Shown piece after piece: positions 22,187 through 35,149 of a stretch of DNA of 64,000 nucleotides. The stretch is from the NCBI GenBank assembly GCA_024114885.1, contig CP099433.1, positions 466,856 to 530,855 of the forward strand, given 5' to 3'. The stretch's first letter is position 1. Each line of letters starts with the position of its first letter. Source of the stretch: Septoria linicola (taxonomy: Eukaryota; Ascomycota; Dothideomycetes; Mycosphaerellales; Mycosphaerellaceae). The translations under genes and the position numbers were made by a program. The notes below the pieces were generated by a model, which was not told the DNA's origin, searched no databases, and was given only the letters and a program-made list of their open reading frames with translations.

Positions 22187-22930
22187 TACTTCTTATTAAG
22201 AAATATATATCTCTATACTCTACGTAAATAGAGCTCTTAAACGTACTCTTCTATTTATCTCTACGACGTAGTATTATTATATAACTATATCGCGTAGTCG
22301 GTAGCTTTTAGCGTCGTAATTAGGTCTAAGTATAATAAAGGGTCGATTACGCTCTAGAATAATATAGTAACGTCGTATACTAGATACTTTTTATTAAGAA
22401 ATATATATCTCTATACTCTATATATATAGAGCTCTTAAACGTACTCTTCTATTTATCTCTACGACGTAGTATTATTATATAACTACGTCGCGTAGTCGGT
22501 AGCTTTTAGCGTCGTAATTAGGTCTAAGTATAATAAAGGGTCGATTACGCTCTAGAATAATATAGTAACGTCGTATACTAGATACTTCTTATTAAGAAAT
22601 ATATATCTCTATACTCTACGTATATAGAGCTCTTAAACGTACTCCTCTATTTGTCTCTACGACGTAGTATTATTATATAACTACGTCGCGTAGTCGGTAG
22701 CTTTTAGCGTCGTAATTAGGTCTAAGTATAATAAAAAGTCGATTACGCTCTAGAATAATATAGTAATATCGTATACTAGATACTTTTTATTAAGAAATAT
22801 ATATCTCTATACTCTACGTATATAGAGCTCTTAAACGTACTCTTCTATTTATCTCTACGACGTAGTACTATTATATAACTACGTCGCGTAGTTAGTAGCT
22901 TTTAGCGTCGTAATCGGGTCTAAGTATAAT
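22187..22930. repeat. 198-bp tandem array, four units
   Basis: Unit starts at 22187, 22385, 22583 and 22781, exactly 198 bp apart. The last unit breaks off near 22930, where it runs into the 18-bp repeat. Each unit contains one GTAGTCGGTAGC word and one TAAGTATAATAAAG word. 198 equals 11 times 18 and is divisible by three, so the array could have lain in a coding frame. Confidence 0.93.
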
Positions 22931-23070
22931 AAAGAGTCTAGGTATAATAAAGAGCCTAGCTATAATAAATAGCCTAGCTATAATAAAGCGCTTAGCTATA
23001 ATAAGAGGGCCGGCTATAATAAAGGGTCTAGCTATAATAAAGAGCCTAGCTATAATAAAGAGGCTCTAAC
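22923..23070 (+). repeat. 18-bp minisatellite, about eight units
   Basis: Units of the form TAGCTATAATAAAGAGCC repeat about eight times at an 18-bp step. The unit is the TAAGTATAATAAAGGGTC stretch of the 198-bp repeat, from which it evidently expanded. In one frame it gives a hexapeptide repeat with the pattern Ser-Tyr-Asn-Lys-Glu-Pro. Confidence 0.9.
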
Positions 23071-23079
23071 TTATAAGAG

Positions 23080-25100
23080 CCTTTATTTAGAAGACGACCT
23101 CTAGTAGATTAGAAGAAGTAGAATACTTAGCTAGCTAGTAATTAAAACTCCTACTAGCTAGTAGAGTATTCTATATTCTTCTTAGTACTATAAGTAGCTA
23201 CTCTATATACTTTAATTAGCCTCTAATACTACCTATACGCCTTCTATAGTAATAGTAAAATTCTCTTAAATCTAGCTATATCGCTACCTATATTTTCTTT
23301 TAGAAAGTTAAGGTCGTATCCTAACTACTACCTTCGAGATATAATATTATTCTAATATACTTCTAAAACGTAGTCGTCTATTATCTTCTAACGTCGTAGC
23401 CGAAATAGTATATATACGTCGAGAGCGTAACTAGGAACGATAGCGATAGTTATATTTATAGCGTACTATATAGAATAGTACTTTAGCTATAACTACCTAT
23501 TAGTAATAATAAGGTAATCTTGTTATCTACTATCTTAATATAATCGTAGAGTAACTAACTCCTACTCTACTATCTCTCTAACTCTACGTTCTAGATATTC
23601 TACTTCTCGACGATTCTAATAACGTATAGCTTTTAGAAGGCGCTCTTTCTATCGACGACTATAATAATCTCTACGATAGTAAAATATCTAATAAATACGA
23701 AGTAGATCTTTAGTCTAACTTACTAGAAGTACTAGACCTATCTATAGTAAACTCTTCTCTAAGAGATATCGAAGAACTCTTATATAGTCTGATTTCTATA
23801 TCTAGTAGAGCTAGTAGTATACTACTAACTCGGGACTCTACTAATATATCTTCCTCTATAGACTCTTTATAGGTTCGAATAGCCGAGTTCGATAATACTA
23901 TCGTAAGCTCTAGCGTCGTAAGCTCTAGCGACTAGTTACTAGAGAGTAGTAAAGCTATATATTATACCTATTCTATTAGTATACTAGATAGAGAGAATAA
24001 ACTAGAAGACGAAAATATAGAAGACTACGTCGACGACTAGGACTACGCTAATAAATAGAATTATACTAACGACTATAACCGTGCCGACGACTAGAATCCT
24101 ACTAACGACTAGGACTAGCCTAATAGCCTAGGTCGCCTCGACGACTAAGATACGACCTACTAATCTAACGACGAAGCTAGAAACTATAATCGGTTAGGTA
24201 GCGATAATAGTAAGAGTAGTAAAGTTAATAACGATAGCGATAGTAGTAACGTATTATAAGACTCGTATAAGTATATAGCTAAGAAACTATATTAGTAGTT
24301 ATAAGGTAGATTTTATAGATATATATCAGACGATTATAAAATAGAGCGCCTTCGATATTTAGAGAAAGTAGGCGATATAGACTATTATTCGCTATTAGAA
24401 GCCTTTAGAAGCGCCTCGTTCCCTTCTCTACTTAGAATACTAACGCGAATTATAGCCGACTACCTTCTATATTATAACACGCCTTAATAGAAGGAAATGT
24501 TTTATAGTATATCCTTATAGCTAAATAGAACAAGACCTTCTCTAAAGTATATATACCTCTATAAAGAGTAGACTCTAGCTACTAAAGCTAATATCGCTTT
24601 CGATATTAATAGTTTCTTAGAATTTACGTTATATCTTAGTTTCGTACGCTAGAGTATTCGCTACTAGCCTATACTACTTTTAAAGTAGAATATTAGTATA
24701 GATCTTTATATCTATATCGATTATTATACTAAGGATCAAGAAGTAGAATAACTACGATCGTAGTTAAATCTACTCTAGAATATTCTCTACTTCTATCTTA
24801 GAAGGATTAAAGAAACGATAGAGATATTAGTTTTTATCCTCTTCCTATATATACCTACTACTACTAGGAAATTTATCTCGCTTACTAAGGAATAATATAC
24901 CTACTAGCTAGTATAACGTAGTAGGCGTCTCTATACCTAGTAGGTAGGCCTATAGCGGCTACTACTACCTATACGTATAAGAGTGATTTTCGAGCTTACT
25001 ATAGAGGTTATAGACTATTATCCTTTATACTACTACTACTAAGGTTAGAGAGGACTACTTAGGTTACTACTTAGCGATTATATAATATAGTATTATTTAA
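23080..25100 (+). pseudogene. Unidentified gene relic with acidic N-terminal part
   Basis: From about 23560 to 24280 the plus strand is rich in Asp, Asn and Ser codons (GAC/GAT, AAC, AGT). From about 24290 to 25080 it reads as a long frame interrupted only by TAG/TAA, with patches such as DIDYYSLLEAF and KEMFYS. The alternation of an acidic low-complexity region and a folded domain suggests one protein of 500 residues or more. I do not recognise the family. The left part (23080-23560) gives no clear frame. The right end merges with the 5' region of gypsy-1, so the boundary is approximate. Confidence 0.45.
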
Positions 25101-26189
25101 CTACTTATTCTACTTCCTACCTATTCTCTACTAACGCTACTACTACGCGATCCTAATAGGCTTATAGCCTATACGGCCTACTATAGCTACCGACGTATAC
25201 CTCCGCGACGACGCGCCGTAGGCACGCTATTAATCTACCTACTATACCTACTACTAACTACTACGTAGAGCTATCGCTCGACTCTAGCTCTACGACCTAC
25301 GTATAGACTTATATACTACTACCTCTAGGTTAGTTATAGGTTTACGTACTATATAAGGAGCCGAAGGTAGAGCTACTATACGCCTTATAAGGAACTAGAA
25401 GTCGCGCTATGTCGCGCGTAATACGTCTAAGGTAACGTAGCCTTAGCGTAAGGACTTATTATATAGAAAGATATAGTACTATAAGGATTATAGGTAGAAT
25501 AAAGAAACGCCTTAGGAACTACTATAGTACTAGCGCGCGAGGAAGGTAACGGCCGACTCTACGTAGCGTAGGCTATAAACGTATATAGGTATACGTTTAA
25601 TACTAAAAAACTAGCTAAGGAGAGGCGCTAGGCCCTAAATTACCTAAGGAAATTAGAATTATTAGTTGACTAGGAAGGAGCTACTATAGATTACCTATAA
25701 GGTAGCTATTTCCTAGGAGCTATAAAAGGTTTATCTTTAATATCCGTATTAGGACGGAGGATATTAAGAAAGTTAGAGAAAAGGTTAGAGTTACTAGCTT
25801 AGTTAAAATTACCTAACGTACGCTTCTAGCGTAGATAGTCTAGCCTCTAGGAGCCTAACGAGGAATTAAGCGCGCTAGAGCGCTATATATCGAGTCCTTA
25901 GATCTCTTTAACTCGTAGACGGAAAAAGTAACTTGTTTTCGCGACTATAGAAGAGGTAGACGAATACGACTATTACTACCTTGCCTAACTTACTATAAGC
26001 TACTACTTCTAAAGTAACTAGCCTATTATATCCTCTTCTATAGAAGGCCGGATCTCTAATAATACTAAGATAAATAGCTAGTCTATAGATAGCGTTCTAG
26101 TAGAAGGATATATCGATACTCGAGGATAGCCGGCTTAGCTAGGACCTATTTAGTAACCTATAATAGGCACCTAGCTAGAGTTCGCTTCT

Positions 26190-27640
26190 CTCTTATAGTA
26201 AGTCCTCGAAGCGAACAAACTAAAGCTGCCTATACTAGGTACTAATTAAAACCACTACTTTACTAGAGAAAATACTACTAAGTTCCTAGAGCGGTTTAAG
26301 TTAATAAGTAAGTACTATAGTCTCTAGGAGCCTTCGTACGAGGACACTATTAAGCGCCTTATTATTAACTACTATATTATACTACGTCCGGAGATTTAGC
26401 GTTTAGAGTATAAGTTATAAGAGATATTCGAGACTACCTTCCTTAATTACTTTATTAAGAGTAATACCTACTACCTTATTCGATCTAGAGAGTACCTAGA
26501 GTAGCTCTACTAAAAGAGGAAGGTAGAAGGTAATAACTTAAAAGAGTTCCTTCGCTAGTTCTATCTTACTTCGGACTCTATTAACCTAGAAGATATAAGT
26601 AAGCGTAAGAGATTAAGGCTCTTACTAAATAGAGTACTAGTAGCGATATCTAAGAAACTCTATACTAAGTATAGAATCTATCTATATAAGCTAGAGACCT
26701 ATAAACTATTCGAGAAGATCTTCAAGTTAGCTAAGGACCTTATTAAAGGAGAAGATAGTTTCTAGATAGAGTAGGCTCGTAACTATAGTTAACTTAAGTC
26801 CTTATAGAAGTCTATTATAGAAGGCCGACCTATAGAAGCTATAGAAGTTATAGTTAGACTAATATAGACTAATAACGACCTAGTCTATAACTTTAATAAG
26901 TTAACTATTAATAATCTAATACTTCTAAAGTAGAAGGGCGGACATAGCTTAGCCCTCGCGCCTATCTAACCTACTAGGCAATATATATCGCCTACTATCT
27001 AAGATAATAGTAACTAGTAGCAATAGTAGGCTATAACGATCGAGGCGTACTTAGGATATGTTTTGCTATAGGTCGTAGAGTATATAAAAGGTCGCTACTA
27101 TATCTACTATAGATTAGGCTATATAGCTAACTTCTACTTATTAATCGAGTATATAATTATATAAGGATAGTTGACTCGTAATAGTAATAAGAGGTTAATA
27201 GTTATAGGTATAAACAGTAAGGTTATTATAATCTAGTATCTAAAATAGGATAGGATAACGCCTTAGATCTTCTATATTAACTAGGCGTTACGTCTTTATA
27301 GGATAGGAGGCTAGGCTATAGAGTACCTAGACTATCTAGTAAGCGATAAGTAGCGTTAATAGTAGACTAGCTGCGATATAACGTAAGTAGTTCTAGGTTC
27401 TATTAAGAGAAGCTCCGATTAGACGCCTCGTAGTACCTTAGATTACTAGAAGGCGCCTACGGTACTATTAAAGCCGTCTAGCTCTAGGAGCCCGACCGCC
27501 TAGGTAGGCGCGCTAAAGGTCGTATAAGTTAACTACGCGCGATCTACGTAGATTATTAGTATTCCTAGGCCTAAAGTATACTTCGTAGAGTAGGACCTTA
27601 ATAGGAGACATACTAGGGTTAAAGATTCAGAAGATAAGGA
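26190..27640 (+). pseudogene. gypsy-1 gag relic with CCHC zinc knuckle
   Basis: The plus-strand frame begins around 26220 (NHYFTREN, then KFLERFK, a usual start of fungal gypsy gag) and runs about 900 bp to a nucleocapsid CCHC box at 27096-27137. Reading Tyr as Cys/His, that box is C-Y-I-C-Y-R-L-G-H-I-A-N-F-C with the exact C-x2-C-x4-H-x4-C spacing. A Gln-rich linker (many TAG/TAA and CAA-like codons) surrounds 27000. Closed by RIP stops. Confidence 0.83.
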
Positions 27641-28539
27641 CGCGCTAGTCTATACTAATATAGTATAGATTAGTAAGGGTAAGGCTAAGGAGGCCGAGAA
27701 GTAAGCGCTAGTACCTATAATTTAGAAGTCTTAAGAGAAGATACTTAAGAGAAGAATTTAGGCTTAGCGTAATACTACGTATACCTATAGGCCGACTAGG
27801 TATAGTATTCGTAAGGAAAGGCTTAAGGATATATACGACGACTTAGTCGATAGGGTAAATAAAGAAGATTAGTAGTAGCAAGATACCGCTAGGTCTTAGA
27901 CGTTAGAAGATAGTACTATCGACTATATTAACGAAGATATAGAAGACGAGGAACCTACTCTAGTTACGCCTCCTATTCGTAAGGCAAAGAAAGCCTCTAA
28001 GAAGTAGAGGCTAGATAACTAGGTAAGGTCTAAGATACGCGTAGAGGACGATATAGCTCTAAGAGCTTAGAAGCTAGAGATAAAGCTACTACGTCGTCTA
28101 CTATAGACCCTATTTCCTATTACGCTTACTAAGTATATTATACTCGGAGGTATCAAGCTATTACTTAAAGGACTATAGGCTTCTATTCGAATAGATAACG
28201 ACGAGTTATAGGAAGCTCTTACTTACTAAACTATAGATGTCTATATAGCTAGTATAGAACTTAGCTAATAATTTAATAATAGGCTACCTACTAAGATATA
28301 GAGATAGAGGTTACTACTATACTAAGTATATTCTATCCTTAGGGAATTAGTACCTAAAGGCTAGTATAAACCTTACGCGAGATATAATATAGTTACTATT
28401 AATAGAGGTATTATAGTATATACTAGTAAGGCTAATCTATAGAAGAAGCTATACGAGTAATTAGCGATAGTCGACCTATCTAGCGTTACTCGAGACGTCC
28501 TCGTAGCGCCTCTAATCTAGGTAGATATTTAGTTAAATA

Positions 28540-28830
28540 GTAAGCTTAGTACTAAGGACGGCTTAATCGATAAAGGTACTAAGTCTATAGTAATAGACCG
28601 AGTAGTAGCTAGGAGATACGGATTAGCTATTTAGACAGATATTCTAGAGATTAACCTATCTACTATAGGAGGTCTAGCCTAGATAGTAGATATCTATAGA
28701 AAGATAAACGTTAACGTTTTCGGCGTTAAGTACGTTATACCGGTCTTTATCTTAGTGCCTTCTAAGGACGCCGAACTAGTACTAGTCCTCTTAGGTAGAA
28801 TATAGGCGATAAAGGTCCGCCTATAGTCTA
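28540..28830 (+). pseudogene. gypsy-1 retropepsin relic
   Basis: The plus-strand frame reads LIDKGTKSIVI, corresponding to the LIDSGA active-site loop of retropepsins with the Ser-Gly pair altered. Near the end it has VLVLLGR, matching the hydrophobic-hydrophobic-Gly flap that closes the domain. About 100 residues, the usual size. It lies between gag and reverse transcriptase as expected. Confidence 0.65.
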
Positions 28831-29589
28831 AGAACTACGACGATAGTACCTAGGAGGGTACTATCTATTATAGGAATAGCGAGTCGGTTACCTTTATAGG
28901 CATAGTTAGGACCTAGAGATACTAGACTGTCGATAAGTTTCTTAGTAAAGGTAGCGCTTTAAAATAGTAGGCGGACTCGGGCTAGCTACTACGATATCTA
29001 CCTACTATATAGCTCTAGTAGGAATAGGAAGGCTAGGCCTAATAGGACGCCTCGATTCTATCTAGCCTCTAGAGCTAGACTAAAATCTCGATACCTAGAG
29101 CGACGATTAGTTATCTACTACGATTAAGGATAGAGGCGATAACCTTTCCGATAATACGATCCTTATAGTAGTAGAGTATAATAGGTAGGCTAGCTATATT
29201 AGGATATATTATACTTCTATATACTACTATCTATAGAATCCCTACTTAAAGGTTCGAGCCTTTACTATATATAAGCGTAAGATAAACAAGGTCAAGCCTA
29301 TAGACCTAAGCGTAAATTAGATAGATAGTAGTAGCGCTAGTAGTAACTATCGTTAGAAGTAGGAGTAGCTAGCGTAGGAAAGTAAACTACTACTAGGTAT
29401 AGGCCTATTCGATAGTAAGTACCTTATTAAGAAGTTCCCTAACCTACTAAAGGCGAGTAGGTTGACTCTAGAAGTAATAGTAGGTATTACTACTAGCGTA
29501 GAACTATAACCTAGAGAGCGCTAGATACTAGAGGAGATACTCTTTAACTAAGAAGTAGTACTAGCGACTAAGTTCGCTTATCTCGAGCG

Positions 29590-31030
29590 AGTCTGTCCTA
29601 AGGTAGCGCCTCTCTATATAATCTATATAGTAGAGTATATACTATAGTAATACCTAGGATTCTACTTAAACCTATCTCTTCGTACTATAGTAGAGTAGAT
29701 ACTATAGAAGCGTCTAGATATAGGAACTCTTAAGTTTAGCTATAGAGCCTATCGTAATCTATACTTTCTAGTTACTAAGAAGGATATAGGTTCGTATCGT
29801 CTAATTAACGATATATAGTTAATTAATAAGGTTACGATTAGAGATACGTACCTACCTCCTAATATAGACTTATTTTCTAAGTATTTTACTAGTTACTAGG
29901 TAGCTAGTATACTCGATATCTTCTCTAGCTATAACTAAGTTCTATTAGACTCGAGGAGTAGGGACCTTACTAGATTCGACTACGTCTTTAGATTACTTTA
30001 GATAACTACTATTCTATAAGGAGCGACTAATTCGGTTACCTAGTTTGTCTATATAGTTAACTATATACTATTTAATTACCTATCCTATAGAGTACTACTA
30101 TTCCTTAATAATTTTAGAGTCAAGGGTCTAAAGACTACTTATAATAATAAGGAGTTAGAACCGAGCCTCTATAGGTATATTATAGAGTATATCGTTAACC
30201 TTAATATAGTAATTATAGATATTAAGCGCGCGAGTATAACTATTATAGTCAAGAAGTTATAAATTCTAATACTAAGGATCAAGGTAGTAGGATACGTTAC
30301 CGATACTATAGGGCGCTATCTAGATACTATACGAGTAGCTAATCTAGTTAACTAGCCGACGCTAACTAATTAGAAGGAAGTATGTATTTTCGTCGATATA
30401 GTTATCTACTTCTATATTTAGATCCCAGGTTTTACTACTATAACGATCCTACTATATAGGCTTATAAAGAAGGACGAGGAATTCGTCTAGACGCTTATTT
30501 ATAAGAAGGCGAAGTAGACCTACGTCTGTTATCTAATCTAGGCTCCTACCTTAGTAGCTATTAATTACGATAAGGTAGCTAGCGAGATTATCGTAGCCGT
30601 AGATACTAGTAAGATCGGATAGAGAGCGATCCTTATATAGATAGTTAATAGATAAAGATACCTAGCTAGGTACGAGAGTAGTACGTAGAATACTACCTAG
30701 AGAGAGTATAGTACTAATAAGAAGGAATATCTTAGAGTTAAAAAGATACTTACTAAGTTAAAGCCTTAGCTATTTAGAGTATACTTTATTCTTAAAGTAG
30801 ATACTAATACGCTCGTTTACTAGCTTAATAAAGGAGCTATAGATTTACCTAATACTATAGTTACGCGATAGATCGCGTAGATCCGACTCTTTACGTTTAA
30901 AGTTAGGTACGTTCTAGGTAGGAGGTATACTAGTCTCGATATACTATCTAGGAGGCTAGCTAGTACTAAGGATAATATTATAGAAGACGAGGATAAAGAA
31001 GCCCTCGTAGATAAGGCCTTCTTCTAGGCG
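29590..31030 (+). pseudogene. gypsy-1 reverse transcriptase and RNase H relic
   Basis: The plus-strand frame shows the finger/palm blocks FLVTKKD, YRLINDI and LPPNID, then the catalytic box at 30101-30112 reading Phe-Leu-Asn-Asn instead of F-x-D-D. A TNQKEV block near 30370 is the usual motif after the RT. RNase H follows, with VDTSKIGQ (30600) and LNKGAID before the terminal SRR-like box near 30960. Stops are TAG/TAA. Confidence 0.87.
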
Positions 31031-31039
31031 TATACGTCT

Positions 31040-32460
31040 AGGATTTCTATCTAGCTCTAGGAGCCTAATAGAGATAATATCGATTCTATCTTCTAGAAGG
31101 ATATTAATAGCGACCTAGGCGTATAGAAGTACTAGGCTAAGGCTGTCGCCTTTATCCTACTTCGTAGGAGACGCTCGAATTATATATCTAAGTCGGAGTA
31201 CTACCGCTTTAGTAAGATAGCTAAGAAGTTCTTAGTTATCGATAAGAAGCTATACTAGTAGCTATATAGATAGGCTCCTTAGTAGAGAGTTATTAAAGAC
31301 GACACGATATAGAAGCTAATCGTTAAGGAGATCTATAAGTCTAGTAGGTATAGGAACGCCGATTCTATATACTATATCCTTAGGTCGAAGTACTAGTAGG
31401 ACGGTATATATACGTAATACGCTATATATTTCTACTAGTACAAGGACTATAATCTAAGGAATAGTATATCTCGACCTAGCCTTATAGCGGAGGTATAAGT
31501 CTAAACTATAGGAGAACGCTAGTATATAGACGGCGTCTATATCGATAAGCGCGAGTTCTTAATTATTACTAGAGAAGAGGTATTACGATAGCTAGAGGCT
31601 AAGATCTACTATTATACTACGCGAGAGAATAGTACTATAAAGAAGATATCTACGAAGTAGATTACTAACTTTCTTTAGAAGAATATATACTACTAATAGG
31701 GCGCGCTGTTTAAGATTATACTAGATAATACTAATATTAATAATAGTATAGAGGTTTCTACGCTTCTTACTATATATAGAGTAAAGTAGCTAAGGATTTC
31801 TATCTATCGACTATAGAGCGCTACTATTATAGAGGTAGGATATAAGACTATCCTATCTACCCTATCTAAGTTATCTAAGAGCGGTTTATAGGCTTAGGTA
31901 CTATACCTTCTAGCTATACTATAGGCGGAGCGTACTACTTATAATAGTAGTACTAGCGAGACCTCTACTAAGCTAATAATTAGTAGAGAGGTAGTACTAC
32001 CTATCGAGTTAGAATACTATACCTTCGGAGTTAAGGATTAGAGATTAGTTCGTATATATAAGAAGCTAATTACCCTTTAGGCTAAAGCACTTAAGGCTAT
32101 ATAGGATATAGAGACTAATATCTCGGAGCGATAGACGCGTATCTAAGAAGAAGCTAAGGACTACTACGATAATTCTAGATACGTAGATTACGCTAAGTTT
32201 ACTAAAGGATAGTTAGTTATAATCTACTAAGACGATCTTAAGATATCGTAGTCGGACAAGCTTACCTTCTAGTAGCGAGAGCTATATAGAGTCTTAGAGT
32301 ATAAGGAAGGTACTACTTCCTATATCTTAGAAGACCTTAATAGTATAGTATTACCTACGTCGTATAATAAGGAATCTTTAAAAGGTATACCTAGATATCG
32401 AGCCTTAGCTACGCTAGGTAGTAGCGAGGACGATAATATAGACGATTAACTAGCCTAGTT
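31040..32460 (+). pseudogene. gypsy-1 integrase relic
   Basis: The plus-strand frame continues into the integrase core. At 31790-31852 it reads LRISIYRL*SATIIEVGYKTI, matching the Ty3 integrase block IxxSxYHPQSNGxxERxHxxI that contains the last catalytic Glu, which is kept here (GAG). A long C-terminal region follows (VELEYYTF, about 32010). No chromodomain was recognised. Confidence 0.8.
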
Positions 32461-32470
32461 AGGCTACGAT

Positions 32471-33499
32471 CTAGATACTACTTAACCGTTCTAAAAGAAA
32501 GAAGAAAGGATAAGAGAAGGAAGGGTTATATATAGGTTAAGTACTAGCGCTATAAGCGCTAGTATCACGCCTACGAGCGTATTACTAATAGAAACCTTAA
32601 GTAGTAGGCGCGCTACGTACTATACTACCGCGAGTAGCTAGAGACTCTCCTTAAGGGCGTACGTAAAGAGTAGGTAAAGCGCTACCTAAAGAGCCTCTAT
32701 ACTTCTATTAAGACTACTAAGAGGGTTTTTACTAGTAATAAGGGTAAAGCCGTTAGCGGCTAGGATACGCTACGTAAGGCGAGCGCGCTTACTCCGTAGG
32801 CGACTAGTACGATGTCCGTTACTACTCTAGTAGAGACCTAGCGCTAGTCTAACTTTATAGTAGCTATATTTAAGCTATAGTACGAGGTATACCTACTTTT
32901 CCTATACGATCCTTATACGATACTAATACTCTTTATAGACTAACTATATAGTAGGCGCCTTTAGCGACGCCCTAGACGCTACTATAGAAGCGGCCTACCT
33001 CGAGAATAGTAACTAGGAGGAAGGTAAGCTCTCCGAGGACGTAGTATCTAATAAGGAGGTAGACGAGGATAAGGATAAGGATATAGAGAGCGTCGATAGT
33101 AGCGGAAACGCTAGCGACGACGCGCTCTCTACTAATAATAGATAAGCGTTTTACTTACTACCTATCTACGCCTCTTTTACTCCGCTCGCGCCTATATAGG
33201 CTATAGTTAGATTCTTGCTTCTTACTTATAGGTACTATACGACCTACTTAGTAGGCGTATATAAATAATATAGTTTACGCTTCGATATATCCTAAATACC
33301 TTAGTAATTTTCTTACTCTTTTAAATTTAAAGTTTGCTCCTAAATATAGGTTTAGCGCTTAGTACTTAGTATCGCTATATTAGTGCCTTAGCGTATTAGT
33401 GCCTTAGCGTATTAGTACCTTAGTATATTAGTGCCTTAGCGTATTAGCGCCTTAGCGCTTCTATCTTACTACGCGCTCGCTTACGCGCTATACTTCGAA
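32471..33499. other. Junction of gypsy-1 and gypsy-2, possible LTR debris
   Basis: CpG-rich relative to its surroundings, with AGCGC/GCGCG words. No frame that I can identify. It may contain the 3' LTR of gypsy-1 and the 3' LTR of gypsy-2, but no second copy of either can be seen. A 16-bp tandem repeat lies at 33376-33460. Confidence 0.45.
33376..33460. repeat. 16-bp tandem repeat, about five units
   Basis: Units of the form GCCTTAGCGTATTAGT repeat about five times with C/T and G/A differences. Possibly part of an LTR of gypsy-2. Confidence 0.85.
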
Positions 33500-33999
33500 T
33501 ACGTCTAGTACTATATAGCCGCTAATATGTTCTTTAGGTTCCTACTAGTCGTACTCTTTAGGCTAGCTCTACTAGCGGATTAAGTACTAGCGTACGCTCT
33601 TCCTTACTCGAGTTCTAAGGATCTTCTTAACTTCCTATTTACTCTAGTAGTCCGCGAGTAGTATACTCTCTACCTACGTCTCGCTACCCTTCTAAGGTTC
33701 TAGAAGCGATATATAAAATACGTTATAGATAAGAGCGTCTAGTAGTAGGGCTAAGTAGTACGCCTACTTCCCTACTACGTTAATTACCTTAAAAGGCCTA
33801 GTAAACTTGTCTACTAACTTCTTCGAAGGAACCTTTAATTATAGGTTCTTTATCGATAGTAAGACTATGTCGCCGACCTTATATTCCTTAGCCTAATATC
33901 TATTATTAAAGTATCTAGCCTACGCCTCGCTTACTTCTCGCTAGCGTTTACTTAGCGTCTTATAGTTCTTCTTTAATCTTTCTATAGCTTCCTTAGTAG

Positions 34000-34950
34000 C
34001 TAGTACCTCCCTTTTAGGAAGCGTATCTCGAGCTTCTTACCTACTCGTTACTAGCTCTAGATTAAAACTATATAGCGCTATAAATAGTAATATTTTCAAT
34101 ATTATATACGTACTATTATTATATACGAACTCGGCTTATACTAATAGGTCTACCTAGTTATCTTATTACTCTACGTAGTAGATACGTAGGTAAGTCTCAA
34201 GCGTCTAATTCGCTCTTTCGGTTTACCTATCCGTTTACGGATAGAACGCTATACTTAGCTTATACTTTATATACGCCTCGTAGTAGAAGTTAGACTAGAA
34301 CTAACTCGTAAATATAGACCCTCTATCGCTAATAATACCTATAGGTATACTATAATACCTAATTACTTCTAATATTAAGACTCCTATAAGGTTACTACTA
34401 GTATACCTCTTTATAGTTAGGACAAAGATAACTATCTTTATATATTAGTCGATAATAACTAGAATCGTATTATATACGTATACTCCTCGCTTACTTAGTA
34501 GAAGGTCTATAATAAAATCCTAAGTTAATTCTTAGAATAGACGATCTAGTATAGGTAGCGTAGTTAGCTCGCTATATAGTCGATAGCGACGCGCCTTTAC
34601 CTTCTAGTAACTCCTATAGGACTCTACGTATTATATAATATCCTTAGTTATCTCTAGCTACTAGTACTTCCTTCGTACTAGCGAGATAGTCTTGTCCTTA
34701 CTAAAATAGCCTATAAGGGTATTATTATAATATATACGAATTACCTACGTCTATAAGGCGTAGTCCTTAGGTACGTATAGTAAATCGTCTACCTAGAGGT
34801 TTCCCTCTCTTATAGTATATTACTCGAACCGGCTACTATTACTTATCGCTTACGAGTATACTACGCTTGTACTTAGCTTAGCCTATACTAGCGCGCGAGT
34901 ACATCTAAGGATCAAGTCTAAGACGTTTACGTACGGCTCTTCGCTCTTAG
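34000..34950 (-). pseudogene. gypsy-2 integrase relic
   Basis: The minus strand includes LTQDFIIDLLLS, where the first catalytic Asp block D-F-I is recognisable, GIISDRGSIFTS (second Asp, about 34330) and FYPQTDRQTERANQTLE (catalytic Glu, about 34230). This is the standard D,D35E integrase layout of Ty3/gypsy elements. Stops by RIP. Confidence 0.85.
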
Positions 34951-35149
34951 TAATTATACCTACTACTCGTATAGGCGTTAAAAACTACTACTATAGGTTA
35001 GAGTCGGTACTTCTCTCTATCGAAGAATACTATTCTTTATAAGTCGTATAGATACGCGCTACGAGCGGTCCGCCTATATCCCTCGTACTCTAGTTATCCT
35101 ATAGCTATAACTTAGTCTATAGAGTAGGTAGTAGGTTAGTTACCTCTAC

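Larger units (their letters stand above)
25100..32470 (+). mobile_element. Ty3/gypsy retrotransposon gypsy-1
   Basis: Plus-strand element with gag, zinc knuckle, protease, reverse transcriptase, RNase H and integrase in the Ty3/gypsy order (RT before integrase). LTRs could not be paired by eye. The 5' side contains GAGCCGAAGGTAGAGCTA (25349), also present at the 5' side of gypsy-3 (about 55182), so this word probably belongs to their LTR or leader. Both ends are approximate. Confidence 0.85.

Noticed and set aside
22270..22900. GTAGTCGGTAGC words in the 198-bp array as further introner copies
   Set aside because: They are single, not paired, and come from one unit duplicated in tandem, without splice sites around them.
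22187..23070. CRISPR array
   Set aside because: The repeats are head-to-tail without unique spacers (198-bp and 18-bp units), in a fungal chromosome end.
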